Below, one piece after another: positions 8,962 to 18,659 of a DNA stretch of 64,000 nucleotides. This DNA is from Helicobacter sp. (lineage in GTDB: Bacteria > Campylobacterota > Campylobacteria > Campylobacterales > Helicobacteraceae), in the NCBI RefSeq assembly GCF_017502485.1, contig NZ_JAFVUX010000010.1, forward strand, positions 1-64,000, in the 5' to 3' direction. Made by a program: the position numbers and the translations under genes. Positions within the stretch are counted from its first letter, which is position 1. Each line of letters opens with the position of its first letter. The notes under the pieces are model-generated. The model made no database searches. It saw nothing but the letters and a program-made list of their open reading frames with translations, and had not been told where the DNA came from.

Positions 8962-9597
8962 AACACGCATTTACGATCTGTATGGGCACACTGCTTACGC
9001 TAGCTCTAGCACAAGCCAAAAAGTCCCCTGACTACATCACAGACTCTAAAGACTTTAGCTCCATAGGCATTGACCGCCACGATATAGAAGCAGTGGTAGA
9101 GAAAACCACACATAAGCTCCTAGAATCTAGCTTTATACGCGAGCCACAAGGGCAGAAAATCCTAGCCATAGCTGATTTGCGCAATCTTACAGATGATGAC
9201 ATTGAAGTAGAATTTTTAAGCCACAAGATCACGAGCATTTTACTAAAGATCAAGAAATTTACTCTCGCAAACTCCATTATTGGCAGTGGTTCTAGCACAG
9301 ATATTTTACTCACAGATTCTAGGGAGCTTACCAAATACACCGCCCAAGAAGATGGCACACTCCTAGCCCCTGATCTCTTACTTAGTGGCAAGATTATCCA
9401 GCGAACAAACAGTGTGGGCAATAGGGTGCGCGTTGATTATGGCTTCCTTTTTGTGCTAACTGATCTAAAAAGCGGGTGTGTAATATGGGGTTAGGATTCC
9501 TACTCCCGGTATGGTAAGTTCTGGGGGATTTGGCTTTGTATTACACGATTTTTGGGGCAACTATAGCCCCACCGCAAATCCTAGAATCCCGTGCTGA
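8955..9597 (+). pseudogene. LpoB-like exported protein, apparently frameshifted near its 3' end
   Basis: The intact frame (8955-9494, 179 aa) begins with a signal peptide (no lipobox cysteine) and matches the penicillin-binding protein activator LpoB type: ILAIADLRNLTDDDIEVEF, LLSGKIIQR, VDYGFLFVLTDLKSG. It stops abruptly after C-V-I-W-G. Removing one G from the GGGG run at about 9485-9488 extends the frame through RIPTPGMVSSGGFGFVLHDF to a TGA at 9597. I infer a one-base insertion: real, phase-variable or a sequencing error. It may still function, since only the tail is lost. It is coupled to tkt. Confidence 0.55.
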
Positions 9598-9749
9598 CTC
9601 GCTTAAATTTTGGCATTTTCAAAAATGGATTCTAGGATTTTTGAGAAAAACGCCACAATTCCGTCATTGCGAGTCGCTGCAACAACGACAGCGTGGCAAT
9701 CCACAAAAAATCCACACAAGTGGATTGAAAAAGTCCAAAAGGAGCAAAA
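9598..9749. other. Spacer before folK with a dispersed repeat
   Basis: No gene is convincing here; an open frame at 9530-9760 looks accidental. The stretch contains a GTCATTGCGAG...GTGGCAATCC element and two similar AAAGTGGxTTCTAG copies just before folK. Confidence 0.4.
9662..9702 (+). repeat. Dispersed repeat of the GTCATTGC...GGCAATCC type
   Basis: Starts CGTCATTGCGAGTCGCTG, has an internal CGCTG/CAGCG inversion, and ends GCGTGGCAATCCAC. A second element with the same ends lies at 52622-52650 in the opposite sense. Short repeats with these ends are common between genes in several bacterial groups; I do not know a function. Confidence 0.5.
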
Positions 9750-10505
9750 GTGGATTCTAGGGGACAAATGGATTTAAAAGTGGGTTCTAGCATGCGCTGG
9801 ATTCTAGCTCCTAGCTTCCCTACGCATACCCCCCGCACAAGCCCACACTATCTAAAGCACTCTGCCACCTTGCGCTACCAAGCCCTGCTTGCCTTGCAAC
9901 AAACCAAGCCCCTCCCTATCCACAACGCACAAGCAAACATAGTGCACAAGCTATGCAAGCCCCAGAATCTACCCCCCAAACACCGCCACATCATCACCCT
10001 AGGCATAGGGGCAAATCTTGGCACGAAACAGGCAATCTGCCAACGGTTTGCCCACCTGCTAGACTCTCTTACGCGCTCTTGCACTTTGCTTGCTACAAGC
10101 CCAATTCTCTATAATCCACCCTTTGGCTATCCTAATCAACCTTATTTTTATAATGCCACCATCACACTAGGCACAGATCTGAATCTCATCGAACTTTTTG
10201 CGCGTGTGTTTTATTTGGAGCGGCGGTTTGGCAGGGGCAGAAGGCGTGCATTTAAAAACGCGCCTCGAACACTAGATATTGACATAATTTTCTATGATAA
10301 AGTGATTATAAAGCGACCATATCTTACAATCCCGCATCACGGATGCCGCACAAGAGATTCCGTCTTGCTACCGCTAGGCTTTGCGCTAAAGCAAGTGCTA
10401 GAATCTAAATCAATCTATCAATCTACAAGGAGTAAGCCGTGCAAACCTTTACTTTCACAGGAGAAACTCCAGCAGAAGCACTCAAAAAGGTGCGCGATGA
10501 GCTAG
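9750..10505 (+). CDS. folK: HPPK: 2-amino-4-hydroxy-6-hydroxymethyldihydropteridine pyrophosphokinase
   Basis: FolK transfers pyrophosphate from ATP to the pterin in folate synthesis. The catalytic core begins around residue 82 (ITLGIGANLG) and carries the signature R-T-L-D-I-D-I-I-F-Y-D and the IPHHGCRTRDSVLLPL segment. About 80 residues precede the core. The GTG at 9750 has a good AAAGGAG five bases upstream, which supports the long form; ATGs at 9768 and 9792 are alternatives. The 3' end overlaps flhF by 67 nt. The folK-flhF pairing is the same as in H. pylori. Confidence 0.85.
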   Translation: MDSRGQMDLKVGSSMRWILAPSFPTHTPRTSPHYLKHSATLRYQALLALQQTKPLPIHNAQANIVHKLCKPQNLPPKHRHIITLGIGANLGTKQAICQRFAHLLDSLTRSCTLLATSPILYNPPFGYPNQPYFYNATITLGTDLNLIELFARVFYLERRFGRGRRRAFKNAPRTLDIDIIFYDKVIIKRPYLTIPHHGCRTRDSVLLPLGFALKQVLESKSIYQSTRSKPCKPLLSQEKLQQKHSKRCAMS

Positions 10506-11977
10506 GCGATGATGCGATGATTTTAAAGACTCGAGAAGTGCGCAAGAAGAGCCTAAACCAAAACGCACTTTATGAGCTAGTTGTGGGCATAGAATCTCCT
10601 ATTGCTAGCCCCCTGCAAGAAGTCCCCAAGACTTCCACAGACAAGCAAGAAGAAGCTGCCAATCCCCTACCAAACAATAGCATTCAAAAACGGCTTGAAG
10701 CCATAGCAGAGAAAGAAATCGCTGCGAAAAAAAAGCAGCGTAGCCTTAGCCATATCTTTGATGATGATGTAACCATTGAGCTTTCCAACACCGTGCGTGA
10801 GATAAGCAAACTAGCAGGACTACCCACTTCTATGCCAGAAGCTAGTGCGCTTATCGCCAAAGCGCAAGAAACCAAAGAACCTAAAGCGCGAGAGCTTATC
10901 GAGCCAACAGAGATAGAATCTACCTCCAAAATCCCCAAAGGCTACGCCAATGCGCTAGAGTCTATACAAGACGCAAAAGCCAAGGGCGAGTCAAGCAAAA
11001 TGGCAAAGCTAGATGCCAGTCCCAAAACTCAAGCGACTTTCACGCCTATTGATGAAACAAGCAATATCAAAGAAATCCAAAGTGAGCTAAAAAAGCTTAA
11101 TGACAAAATCAAGCTGATACAAAACACATTATGGGATGAAAAATCCCCAAAAAATATGAGTGTAGCAATCCCTAAAGAATTTGCAGAAATCTATCGCATC
11201 GCCAAAAATAGCGGTATGAATAAAAGCCATTTAGAAGAAATAATGCGTCTAAGTTTAGAGTTTATGCCTCTAAAAATGCGCGAGCAGAGCCAAACAATCC
11301 GTCGCTACTTCCGTGAAGTATTGCGCAAGATGATCTACTGCCGCAAGGAAAATAGCGTGGGCAAAAAGATCATTATGCTAGTAGGTCCAACAGGGGTTGG
11401 CAAGACCACCACGCTAGCAAAGCTTGCAGCGCGCTACTCCCAGATTCTACCAGAGAAGAAAAAAGTCGGCATTATCACGCTTGATGACTATCGCATCGGG
11501 GCTATGGAGCAGCTTGCTTGGTATGCGAGAAAAATGCGTATTAGCATAGATTCTGTGAGCGAGAGTGATGATTTTATCAACAAGATTGAGGCACTAAGCT
11601 ATTGTGATTATATTTTAATAGATACTGCTGGACACTCCCAGCACGATAGAGAGAAAATCAATGAGCTAAAGCGATTTATCCGCAATGATGAGTATAAAAT
11701 TGATGTAACGCTTGTGCTCTCTGCCAGCACAAAATATGAAGATTTAAAAGATGCATATAATGCCTTTGGCGAGCTTGGGGTAGATACCTTCATCTTTAGC
11801 AAGCTTGATGAAGCACGCGGACTTGGCAATATCTTTTCACTCGTGCATGAAACCAAAAAGCCTGTAAGCTATCTAACCATAGGGCAAGAAGTACCAAGCG
11901 ATGTTGTCGTAGCAGATAATATGTATCTAGCCGATTGTCTTATTAGTGGGTTTTTCTACCCAAGCAAACCCCAATAA
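10439..11977 (+). CDS. flhF: Flagellar biosynthesis GTPase FlhF
   Basis: An SRP-type GTPase (512 aa) that sets flagellar position and number at the pole and, in Helicobacter and Campylobacter, supports sigma-54 flagellar gene expression. The N-terminus (TFTGETPAEALKKVRDELG) is typical, followed by a charged variable region. The NG domain follows: P-loop GPTGVGKTTTLAKLA near residue 317, DDYRIGAMEQL, and DTAGHSQHD. The start is GTG with AAGGAG upstream, inside the 3' end of folK. flhG follows after 9 nt. Confidence 0.96.
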   Translation: MQTFTFTGETPAEALKKVRDELGDDAMILKTREVRKKSLNQNALYELVVGIESPIASPLQEVPKTSTDKQEEAANPLPNNSIQKRLEAIAEKEIAAKKKQRSLSHIFDDDVTIELSNTVREISKLAGLPTSMPEASALIAKAQETKEPKARELIEPTEIESTSKIPKGYANALESIQDAKAKGESSKMAKLDASPKTQATFTPIDETSNIKEIQSELKKLNDKIKLIQNTLWDEKSPKNMSVAIPKEFAEIYRIAKNSGMNKSHLEEIMRLSLEFMPLKMREQSQTIRRYFREVLRKMIYCRKENSVGKKIIMLVGPTGVGKTTTLAKLAARYSQILPEKKKVGIITLDDYRIGAMEQLAWYARKMRISIDSVSESDDFINKIEALSYCDYILIDTAGHSQHDREKINELKRFIRNDEYKIDVTLVLSASTKYEDLKDAYNAFGELGVDTFIFSKLDEARGLGNIFSLVHETKKPVSYLTIGQEVPSDVVVADNMYLADCLISGFFYPSKPQ

Positions 11978-11986
11978 GGAGCTAGT

Positions 11987-12847
11987 ATGCAAAAAAACCA
12001 AGCTGCCAGCCTAGAATCTATGATGCAAGCCAGTAAAAAAAGTACCGCAAAATTTATCGCCATAACTTCAGGCAAAGGCGGTGTAGGCAAATCTAATATC
12101 TCGGCAAATCTCGCTTACTCACTCAATCAACTAGGCTATAAAGTCGGTGTCTTTGATGCAGATATTGGGCTAGCAAATCTTGATCTAATATTTGGCGTAA
12201 AAACGGAGAAAAACATCTTGCACGCGCTCAAAGGACAGGCAGATTTTAAAGAAGTAGTGTATGAAATTAGCAAAGGACTTTACCTAATCCCTGGCGATAG
12301 TGGGGAGGAGATCCTTAAGTATTCTGCTTCAAGTATGCTTGCAGATTTTGCTAGTGAAGCTGCGATTTGGGATCTCTTTGATTATGTGATAGTCGATACA
12401 GGTGCTGGAATTAGCACGCTTACACAAGCCTTTTTGCAAGCAAGCGATCATATCATTGTCATCACTACCCCAGAGCCAAGCGCGAAAGCCGATGCCTACG
12501 CTATGCTAAAGGTAAGCTCGAAATTTACCAATGAGTGTATGATGCTTGTCAATATGGCTTCTTCAGCCAACCAAATCACTCAAGTTTTCACCACAATCTC
12601 TAATGTCGCTAAAGCAAATATCCCTAATCTCTCGCTCACACTACTTGGTGGCTTTGAGCATAATACCGCGGTAAAAAAGGCAATACTACACCGCAAACTT
12701 ATCTGCCAAAGCGAGCCACACAATATATTCTCCATAACAATGCAAGAAGTAGCGCAGAGTCTTATCAACAAAGTGGAACATAATATGCTTAATACACCAA
12801 AGAAAAGCATTGGAAGCTTTTTTAAGCGTTTGCTAGGATATTTGTAA
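11987..12847 (+). CDS. flhG: Flagellar number regulator FlhG (YlxH/MinD-like ATPase)
   Basis: A 286-aa ParA/MinD-type ATPase. The deviant Walker A is SGKGGVGKSN near residue 29, then FDADIGLANLDLIFG, and the Walker B-like DYVIVDTGAG. It acts with FlhF to limit flagellar number and couples division and flagellation in this group. The short N-terminal stretch before the ATPase, containing Q-A-A-S-L-E-S-M-M, resembles the FlhF-activating helix of FlhG proteins. RBS AAGGAG precedes the ATG. It lies in the flhF-flhG-fliA string. Confidence 0.94.
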   Translation: MQKNQAASLESMMQASKKSTAKFIAITSGKGGVGKSNISANLAYSLNQLGYKVGVFDADIGLANLDLIFGVKTEKNILHALKGQADFKEVVYEISKGLYLIPGDSGEEILKYSASSMLADFASEAAIWDLFDYVIVDTGAGISTLTQAFLQASDHIIVITTPEPSAKADAYAMLKVSSKFTNECMMLVNMASSANQITQVFTTISNVAKANIPNLSLTLLGGFEHNTAVKKAILHRKLICQSEPHNIFSITMQEVAQSLINKVEHNMLNTPKKSIGSFFKRLLGYL

Positions 12848-12856
12848 AGGACTACT

Positions 12857-13201
12857 ATGCGTGTATCAAATTTTATCAATCTCTCTGTTGTGGCTGGGTT
12901 TTTCATAGGGCTTGCCATTGGGATTATGAAATTTGAAGAGCCGGAGCATATGCTCTTTATGACTATTGTTGTAACGATCTCTATGTATCTAATCTCTCTT
13001 ACAATGGCAGCAATTTATATCTATATCATCGAGCCTAAACGCTCTATGCTTGCTAATAAAGACTTTATAGAGCGGCAGCTTGAGTATTTTGATAGTGAGT
13101 TTGATCAAACAGAGCGGCAAGCGCGTGCGATTAGGCAATTTATCAACAACTTTGACTTCTCTGAAGACAAAGAAGTCTCCAAGAAAAAGGCGCAAAAGTG
13201 A
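12857..13201 (+). CDS. Conserved small membrane protein of the flhFG-fliA operon
   Basis: A 114-aa protein with two hydrophobic segments (about residues 7-23 and 33-56) and a charged cytosolic tail rich in E/K/R (ERQLEYFDSEFDQTERQARAIRQF). The same position between flhG and fliA is filled by a small membrane protein of unknown function in H. pylori (HP1033). Its TGA overlaps the GTG of fliA, so the two are coupled. Context suggests a flagellar or regulatory link, but nothing in the sequence proves it. Confidence 0.8.
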   Translation: MRVSNFINLSVVAGFFIGLAIGIMKFEEPEHMLFMTIVVTISMYLISLTMAAIYIYIIEPKRSMLANKDFIERQLEYFDSEFDQTERQARAIRQFINNFDFSEDKEVSKKKAQK

Positions 13202-13887
13202 GAAACAACGGCTATGCAAACGAGAAGCAATTCTCCCAAGACCAGCTAGCGATACAATATCTCCCGGCAGTAAAGGCTATGGCATATCGTATGAAAGAGC
13301 GATTGCCATCTCACCTTGAAGTAAGCGAGCTTATCTCTATAGGCACAGAAGAGCTTATCAAGCTTGCTAGACGGTATGATGAAGGCTTAAATGACTCTTT
13401 TTGGGGCTATGCCAAATCGCGTGTTTATGGGGCTATGCTTGACTACTTGCGCTCACTTGATGTCATCTCTAGGGCAAATCGCAAGCTTATTAAAGCAATC
13501 GATATGGAAGTGAGCAAATACTTCAATGAGCACGAAGAAGAGCCAAGTGACGAGTATCTCTCTAGCGTGCTTGGTGAGAGTGTGGAGAAAATTAGAGAAG
13601 CAAAAATCGCTTCAGATATCTATATACTTGTGCCAATTGATGAGCAATACAATCTAATGGAGACTACCAATATTACTGATAAATTAGAAAAAGAAGAATT
13701 GATAGAAAAAATCCACAATGTCCTAAAGACCCTTTCAAAGCGCGAGCAGCTCATCATACAGCTCTACTTCCTAGAAGAGCTAAATCTCAGCGAGATTAAA
13801 GATATCTTAAATATCACAGAATCTAGAATCTCACAAATCACTAAAGAGGTGATTAAAAAAATCCGCAATAGCTTGGGAGAAAAATAA
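13198..13887 (+). CDS. fliA: Flagellar sigma factor FliA (sigma-28)
   Basis: Directs RNA polymerase to late flagellar promoters. Region 2 is seen as YLPAVKAMAYRMKERLP, ISIGTEELIKLARRYDEG and FWGYAKSRVYGAMLDYLRSLD. Region 4 is seen as KREQLIIQLYFLEELNLSEI with the helix-turn-helix ITESRISQITKEVIKKIR. At 229 aa it is a compact sigma-28. Start GTG at 13198 overlaps the previous stop; its TAA overlaps the fliM ATG (TAATG). Tight coupling fits a polycistronic unit. Anti-sigma FlgM is not in the window. Confidence 0.95.
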   Translation: MRNNGYANEKQFSQDQLAIQYLPAVKAMAYRMKERLPSHLEVSELISIGTEELIKLARRYDEGLNDSFWGYAKSRVYGAMLDYLRSLDVISRANRKLIKAIDMEVSKYFNEHEEEPSDEYLSSVLGESVEKIREAKIASDIYILVPIDEQYNLMETTNITDKLEKEELIEKIHNVLKTLSKREQLIIQLYFLEELNLSEIKDILNITESRISQITKEVIKKIRNSLGEK

Positions 13888-14954
13888 TGGCTGATATACT
13901 AAGTCAAGAAGAAATCGACGCCCTATTAGAAGCTGTCGATGATGGCGAGAGCGATGAGACACTCCAAAAGCAAGATATTCTCCCACAAAAGTCTGTAACG
14001 CTCTATGACTTTAAGCGTCCAAATCGTGTCAGCAAGGAGCAGCTACGCGCTTTCCGATCAATCCACGATAAAATGGCACGCGCACTCTCTAGTCAGATTT
14101 CAGCCATTATGCGCTCTATTGTAGAAATCCAGCTCCATAGTGTTGATCAAATGACTTATGGGGAGTTTTTAATGAGTCTCCCAAGCCCCACAAGCTTCAA
14201 TGTATTCTCTATGAAACCCCTTGATGGCACGGGCGTTTTAGAGATAAATCCTAGCATTGTCTTCCCTATGATTGATAGGCTTTTAGGTGGTAAAGGCGAT
14301 CCTTACGACAACTCGCGAGAGTTTAGCGATATTGAAATCAATTTGCTTGATACCATCTTGCGCCAAATTATGCAGACACTAAAAGATGCGTGGAGTTCTG
14401 TAACCGATATGTTCCCAAGCATTGATGCTAAGGAGTCAAGCCCCAATGTCGTGCAAATTGTCGCGCAAAATGAAATTGTCATTATGGTAGTTATGGAGCT
14501 TATCATCGGGCATAGTAGTGGTATGATTAATATCTGTTACCCTGTCATATCACTTGAAACCGTACTGCCACGACTTGGCAGTAGGGACTTAATGCTAGGA
14601 GAAACTAGTAGCAAAAAATCGCGCAACAAAGAGCTACAGGCCCTAATTGGTGGAGCTGATGTGAATGTAGAGGCATTTATTGGCGGGACGAATCTTAGTC
14701 TAAAAGAAGTGCTTGACTTGCAAAGTGGTGATGTCATACGGCTTAATGAAACTGCAAGCAATAATGTCATTGTCAGTATCGATGGTCGAGAAAAATATCT
14801 TGCTACTATCGGTTTGCAGCGATTCCGCAAGAGTATTAAGATCCAAGAAGAAATCCTAACAGAGAAAGACAAGGTCAAGGAGATCCTAGAAATGCTAGAA
14901 ACCCAGCGTAAAAATAAAATCGACACCGAAGAGAGTGAAGATGAAGAGGAATAA
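13887..14954 (+). CDS. fliM: Flagellar motor switch protein FliM
   Basis: FliM (355 aa) forms the C-ring and receives phospho-CheY. The N-terminal CheY-binding peptide is SQEEIDALLEAV. The middle CheC-like domain (DQMTYGEFLMSLPSPTSFNVF, then MIDRLLGGKGDPYD) and the C-terminal SPOA domain (VNVEAFIGGTNLSLKEVLDL) follow in order. The acidic tail ends EESEDEEE-like. It starts within the fliA stop and is followed after 63 nt by fliY. Confidence 0.96.
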   Translation: MADILSQEEIDALLEAVDDGESDETLQKQDILPQKSVTLYDFKRPNRVSKEQLRAFRSIHDKMARALSSQISAIMRSIVEIQLHSVDQMTYGEFLMSLPSPTSFNVFSMKPLDGTGVLEINPSIVFPMIDRLLGGKGDPYDNSREFSDIEINLLDTILRQIMQTLKDAWSSVTDMFPSIDAKESSPNVVQIVAQNEIVIMVVMELIIGHSSGMINICYPVISLETVLPRLGSRDLMLGETSSKKSRNKELQALIGGADVNVEAFIGGTNLSLKEVLDLQSGDVIRLNETASNNVIVSIDGREKYLATIGLQRFRKSIKIQEEILTEKDKVKEILEMLETQRKNKIDTEESEDEEE

Positions 14955-15017
14955 ACCGCAAGAGAAGCAAAAAATGCTAGAATCTAGCACATTAAAGCGC
15001 ACCAAAGGACTACAGTA

Positions 15018-15854
15018 ATGGAACAATTTATCAAACTTCTTGCTCAAGAAGCGACACAAACGATAGAGGGGCTCACCGGTAGCACTCCCACCATCGCCAA
15101 TGTCAAAAGCGGATCTGTCGCTGATTTGGTAAAAAACTTTCCTTGCGTGCTAACTACTATTAGTTTTACGGGCGATACTATTGGCACTATCGCTATTCTT
15201 AATCCCATTGATCTTGCCACCGCTTTATCAGATCTTATGCTAGGTGGTGATGGACAAAGCCAGCCAGAAGCGACCAGCGATGACCTAGATGCGCTCAAAG
15301 AAATCAACTCCAATATCCTAGGTGCAGTATCCACGGCTATGGGATCGCAAAAAGATGTCTCCAAAATCAGCTTCGCCCCGCAAAAAATAGAGATCATACA
15401 AAATGTCAGCGCGCTTAGCAATTTTACAGAAGCACACGAGTTTTCTTTCTCGCTAAACTCTATCACTTCTAATACTTTCTTTCTCGCTTCTCCGGCGTTT
15501 TTGCAGCTTTTTGCCCCAGATAATAGCGATGATAATACAGGAGCTACTAGCGACTCGCAAGGGCATGCAATGCTCAATCCAGATGAAATCCGCAATATTG
15601 GCATGCTCCTTGATGTCAAACTTACCATCAAAGTGCGTATCGGGCAAAAGAAAATGCTGCTAAAAGATGTCATCTCTATGGATATAGGGAGTGTTGTAGA
15701 GCTAAATCAGCTAGCAAATGACCCCTTAGAAGTACTTATCGATGATAAAGTCATCGCTAAAGGTGAAGTAGTGATTGTTGATGGAAACTTTGGCATACAA
15801 ATCACTGATATTGGGACAAAGCGCGAGCGATTAGAGCAGCTTAGAGGCTCTTAA
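15018..15854 (+). CDS. fliY: Flagellar motor switch protein FliY (FliN-type)
   Basis: A 278-aa C-ring protein. The first two-thirds are CheC-like (QEATQTIEGLTG, DLATALSDLMLGGDG, LKEINSNILGAVSTAMG), though weakly conserved; the end is a FliN/SPOA domain (LLDVKLTIKVRIGQKKMLLKDV, VVELNQLANDPLEVLID). In Campylobacterota FliY sits with FliM and FliN in the switch and may have phosphatase ancestry. The 63-nt gap from fliM contains one TAGAWTCTA word. It ends the flagellar run. Confidence 0.94.
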   Translation: MEQFIKLLAQEATQTIEGLTGSTPTIANVKSGSVADLVKNFPCVLTTISFTGDTIGTIAILNPIDLATALSDLMLGGDGQSQPEATSDDLDALKEINSNILGAVSTAMGSQKDVSKISFAPQKIEIIQNVSALSNFTEAHEFSFSLNSITSNTFFLASPAFLQLFAPDNSDDNTGATSDSQGHAMLNPDEIRNIGMLLDVKLTIKVRIGQKKMLLKDVISMDIGSVVELNQLANDPLEVLIDDKVIAKGEVVIVDGNFGIQITDIGTKRERLEQLRGS

Positions 15855-15881
15855 GACTTGATTAAAACAAAGGAGCAAGCT

Positions 15882-18650
15882 ATGAATCAAGCCACCACAC
15901 CAATTATCAATGAACAATCCTTAGATAAAGAAATCCAATTTATCCGAGAGATAATGATAGAAATGCTCCAAAAAGTCGATAGAGAAGTGTGCGACTTTTT
16001 TCTCTCACTAAACTCCAAGCTCCAAGCTAACACCAGCACCACCAAAGACCAATCAAACTTCCAAGCAATCCGCGATGAGCTGCACATCATCAATCGTGCG
16101 GGCAAGACTTTGGAGATCATTAAGGCGTTTTCTCTCTATAATATCTTAATCAACATTGTCGAAGAGCGTTTTAATATCGACCGCAAAAATCCCCTAGATC
16201 GCATACAAAATGCCTATGATGATCTCTTGCATAAGGGATTTGACAAGCAAGATTTAGACAAAATCCTAGAATCTATTTGCTTCTATCCTGTTTTCACTGC
16301 CCACCCCACAGAGTCTAGGCGTAGGACATTTTTGGAAGCACATTCTGAAATCACACAAGATCTACGCAAAATCTTTGAGCTAGGAGACAAAAAGGCAAAA
16401 GAGCATATCCAGTACCGTCTTCATCTACTTTGGCAAACCAATCTTGTGCGCACGCAAAAAATCGAAGTGCTTTTCGAGCTAGATAATTTGCTCTTCATTA
16501 TAGAAAACTCTATCCTATTATCAAGCCAAAAGGTGCTTGAATACATAGAAACTATGTTGGAACACCCGCTTAAACATTCGCCAATCCGCTTAGGAAGTTG
16601 GATAGGTGGAGATAGAGATGGGAATCCATTTGTTACCAATGATTTAATGATAGAAGTGATGAAGATCCAGCATAAGCTCGTTATTAACTTTTATATCAAA
16701 AAGCTAGAGCGACTTGTGCGTGAGCTATCTGTCTGCAGTGATTGCACGCAAACTTCTCCGCGTCTTAGCAAATCTCTCCAAAAAGAAATGCCAATTCTCG
16801 ATGAAAAAATTGCGCAAGTTTGCGCTAGTGAGCCATTTCGAGCGAAACTCTACATAATGATCAAAAAGCTACAAAATCGCCTTGTCTTTGTCAATGCGCC
16901 AAGCGTAATCACGCATACCTATTCCTGTCCACAAGAACTAATCGCTGATACAGATATGCTTATTGAAAGCCTTGATGGTGTATCTAGTAAATATTTACGC
17001 CAATTTAGACGCTTTGTGCTCTTAGGCGGATTCCACCTTATGCGCCTAGATTTTAGAGAGCATAAAGATGTCTTTGCGCAAGCGCTTGGCGAGATTCTAT
17101 GCTTACTTGGAATCTGCGATAATGACTTTATGAACTATAAAGAAGAGCGCAAAATCGAGGTACTAAATACCGCACTAGCGCGTCCTAAGCTTGAGCTAGG
17201 CACAATCAGTGAACAACTTAGTGAGAGTACACAAAATGTCATTGAGATTTTTATGCGCATCGTCTGGGGAAAAAAATATATCAATGAAAATATTCTAAAG
17301 ACCTTTATCCTATCGATGACAACTGATGCAAGCGACTTGCTTTGTGTGCTATGGTTTGCTAAGCAAACAGGGCTTTGGAAGCCGAGCAAAAAGCTAGATT
17401 CTGGGGTAGAATCTAGCAATGTAAGAGAAGAGGACAAGCTACGCGCACGCATTGCAATCACACCACTTTTTGAAACGATTGATGACCTAAATCGTGCTGG
17501 TGGTATTATGCGCACACTTGTGGCAAACCCTCACTACTCGCACTATCTGCGCGATATTGGTATGCAGCAAGAAATTATGGTTGGGTATTCGGATTCTAGT
17601 AAAGATGGGGGGATCTTTGCGAGTAATTATAGCCTGTATGGTGCAATCCAAGAGCTAAAGGCACTAGAGAGCAAGCTCGGTGTAGAGTTTGTGCTATTCC
17701 ACGGGAGAGGTGGCAGTGTGAGCCGTGGAGGTGGGACACTAGAATCTGCCCTGCTAGCATCTCCCCCTAGAAGTGTGCAAGGGTTTTTAAAGACCACTGA
17801 GCAAGGTGAAGTCATTAGCTCTAAATACCTTAATAGTTCTTCAGCACAATTTTTTCTCTCATCCACAATGGCAGCCCTACTCAAAAAGACGAGCTATGAT
17901 GTATTCTGCGCACAAGAGATAGCCGCAATGCCCACAAATATCGATGCAAAATGCTCTATCAATCCCCACCACAAGCAGCTTATGGAAGAACTTTCTCATA
18001 TCTCATATAAAACTTATCGCAAACTTGTGTATGAGACACAAGGCTTTATTGACTACTTCAAGGCAGCTACGCCACTTGCCTTTATTCAGCAGCTAAACCT
18101 AGGCTCTCGCCCCAGCAAGCGCAAAGACACAACCAAAGTAGAAGACTTACGCGCGATCCCGTGGGTATTTGCTTGGACGCAAAATCGCTCCATAATCCCT
18201 GCGTGGTATGGGCTAGGAAGCGCGCTTAATGCGGTGGATTTGTCCGCACTTCAAGAGTGCTATGCAGAGTCTGAGTTTTTTGCTGCGACTATTAGCAATA
18301 TTTCGCAAGCCTTTTTGAAAGTGGATTTGTGTATCGCCAAGCAATATAACAACTTCGTGCAAGACTCCGCCATAGCAGAATCTATTTGGGGTCAAATTAC
18401 ACAAGAGTATGACAAAACTGCCCAAATGCTCCTTGCTATCCGCAAGGAGAGTAATCTCCTTGATAGTGAGCCTACTTTGCAAAAGTCCATTTTCTTGCGC
18501 AATGATTCCGTAATGACACTCAATCTCTTGCAAATTGAGTTAATCAAGCAGTATCTAAGCACTCCGTATGAAGCCAAGCGATCACGCCTAATGGAGCAAA
18601 TCCACTCCACAATCATTGGTATTGCGCAAGGCTTGCGCAATACAGGGTAA
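15882..18650 (+). CDS. ppc: Phosphoenolpyruvate carboxylase
   Basis: Forms oxaloacetate from PEP and bicarbonate, feeding the TCA cycle. Marks include the catalytic FTAHPTESRRRT near residue 138, GGDRDGNPFVT, GYSDSSKDGG near 567, the mobile loop FHGRGGSVSRGGG, and the C-terminus IAQGLRNTG. The frame opens at a TTG (15858), but the ATG at 15882 has AAGGAG 6 nt upstream, so I chose 15882 (922 aa), close to the family length. The fliY stop is 27 nt upstream, so partial co-transcription is possible. Confidence 0.96.
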   Translation: MNQATTPIINEQSLDKEIQFIREIMIEMLQKVDREVCDFFLSLNSKLQANTSTTKDQSNFQAIRDELHIINRAGKTLEIIKAFSLYNILINIVEERFNIDRKNPLDRIQNAYDDLLHKGFDKQDLDKILESICFYPVFTAHPTESRRRTFLEAHSEITQDLRKIFELGDKKAKEHIQYRLHLLWQTNLVRTQKIEVLFELDNLLFIIENSILLSSQKVLEYIETMLEHPLKHSPIRLGSWIGGDRDGNPFVTNDLMIEVMKIQHKLVINFYIKKLERLVRELSVCSDCTQTSPRLSKSLQKEMPILDEKIAQVCASEPFRAKLYIMIKKLQNRLVFVNAPSVITHTYSCPQELIADTDMLIESLDGVSSKYLRQFRRFVLLGGFHLMRLDFREHKDVFAQALGEILCLLGICDNDFMNYKEERKIEVLNTALARPKLELGTISEQLSESTQNVIEIFMRIVWGKKYINENILKTFILSMTTDASDLLCVLWFAKQTGLWKPSKKLDSGVESSNVREEDKLRARIAITPLFETIDDLNRAGGIMRTLVANPHYSHYLRDIGMQQEIMVGYSDSSKDGGIFASNYSLYGAIQELKALESKLGVEFVLFHGRGGSVSRGGGTLESALLASPPRSVQGFLKTTEQGEVISSKYLNSSSAQFFLSSTMAALLKKTSYDVFCAQEIAAMPTNIDAKCSINPHHKQLMEELSHISYKTYRKLVYETQGFIDYFKAATPLAFIQQLNLGSRPSKRKDTTKVEDLRAIPWVFAWTQNRSIIPAWYGLGSALNAVDLSALQECYAESEFFAATISNISQAFLKVDLCIAKQYNNFVQDSAIAESIWGQITQEYDKTAQMLLAIRKESNLLDSEPTLQKSIFLRNDSVMTLNLLQIELIKQYLSTPYEAKRSRLMEQIHSTIIGIAQGLRNTG

Positions 18651-18659
18651 GGACTCTTA

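Noticed and set aside
9530-9760. 76-codon plus-strand ORF before folK
   Set aside because: It crosses the LpoB-like tail and the dispersed repeat, and has no RBS or domain.
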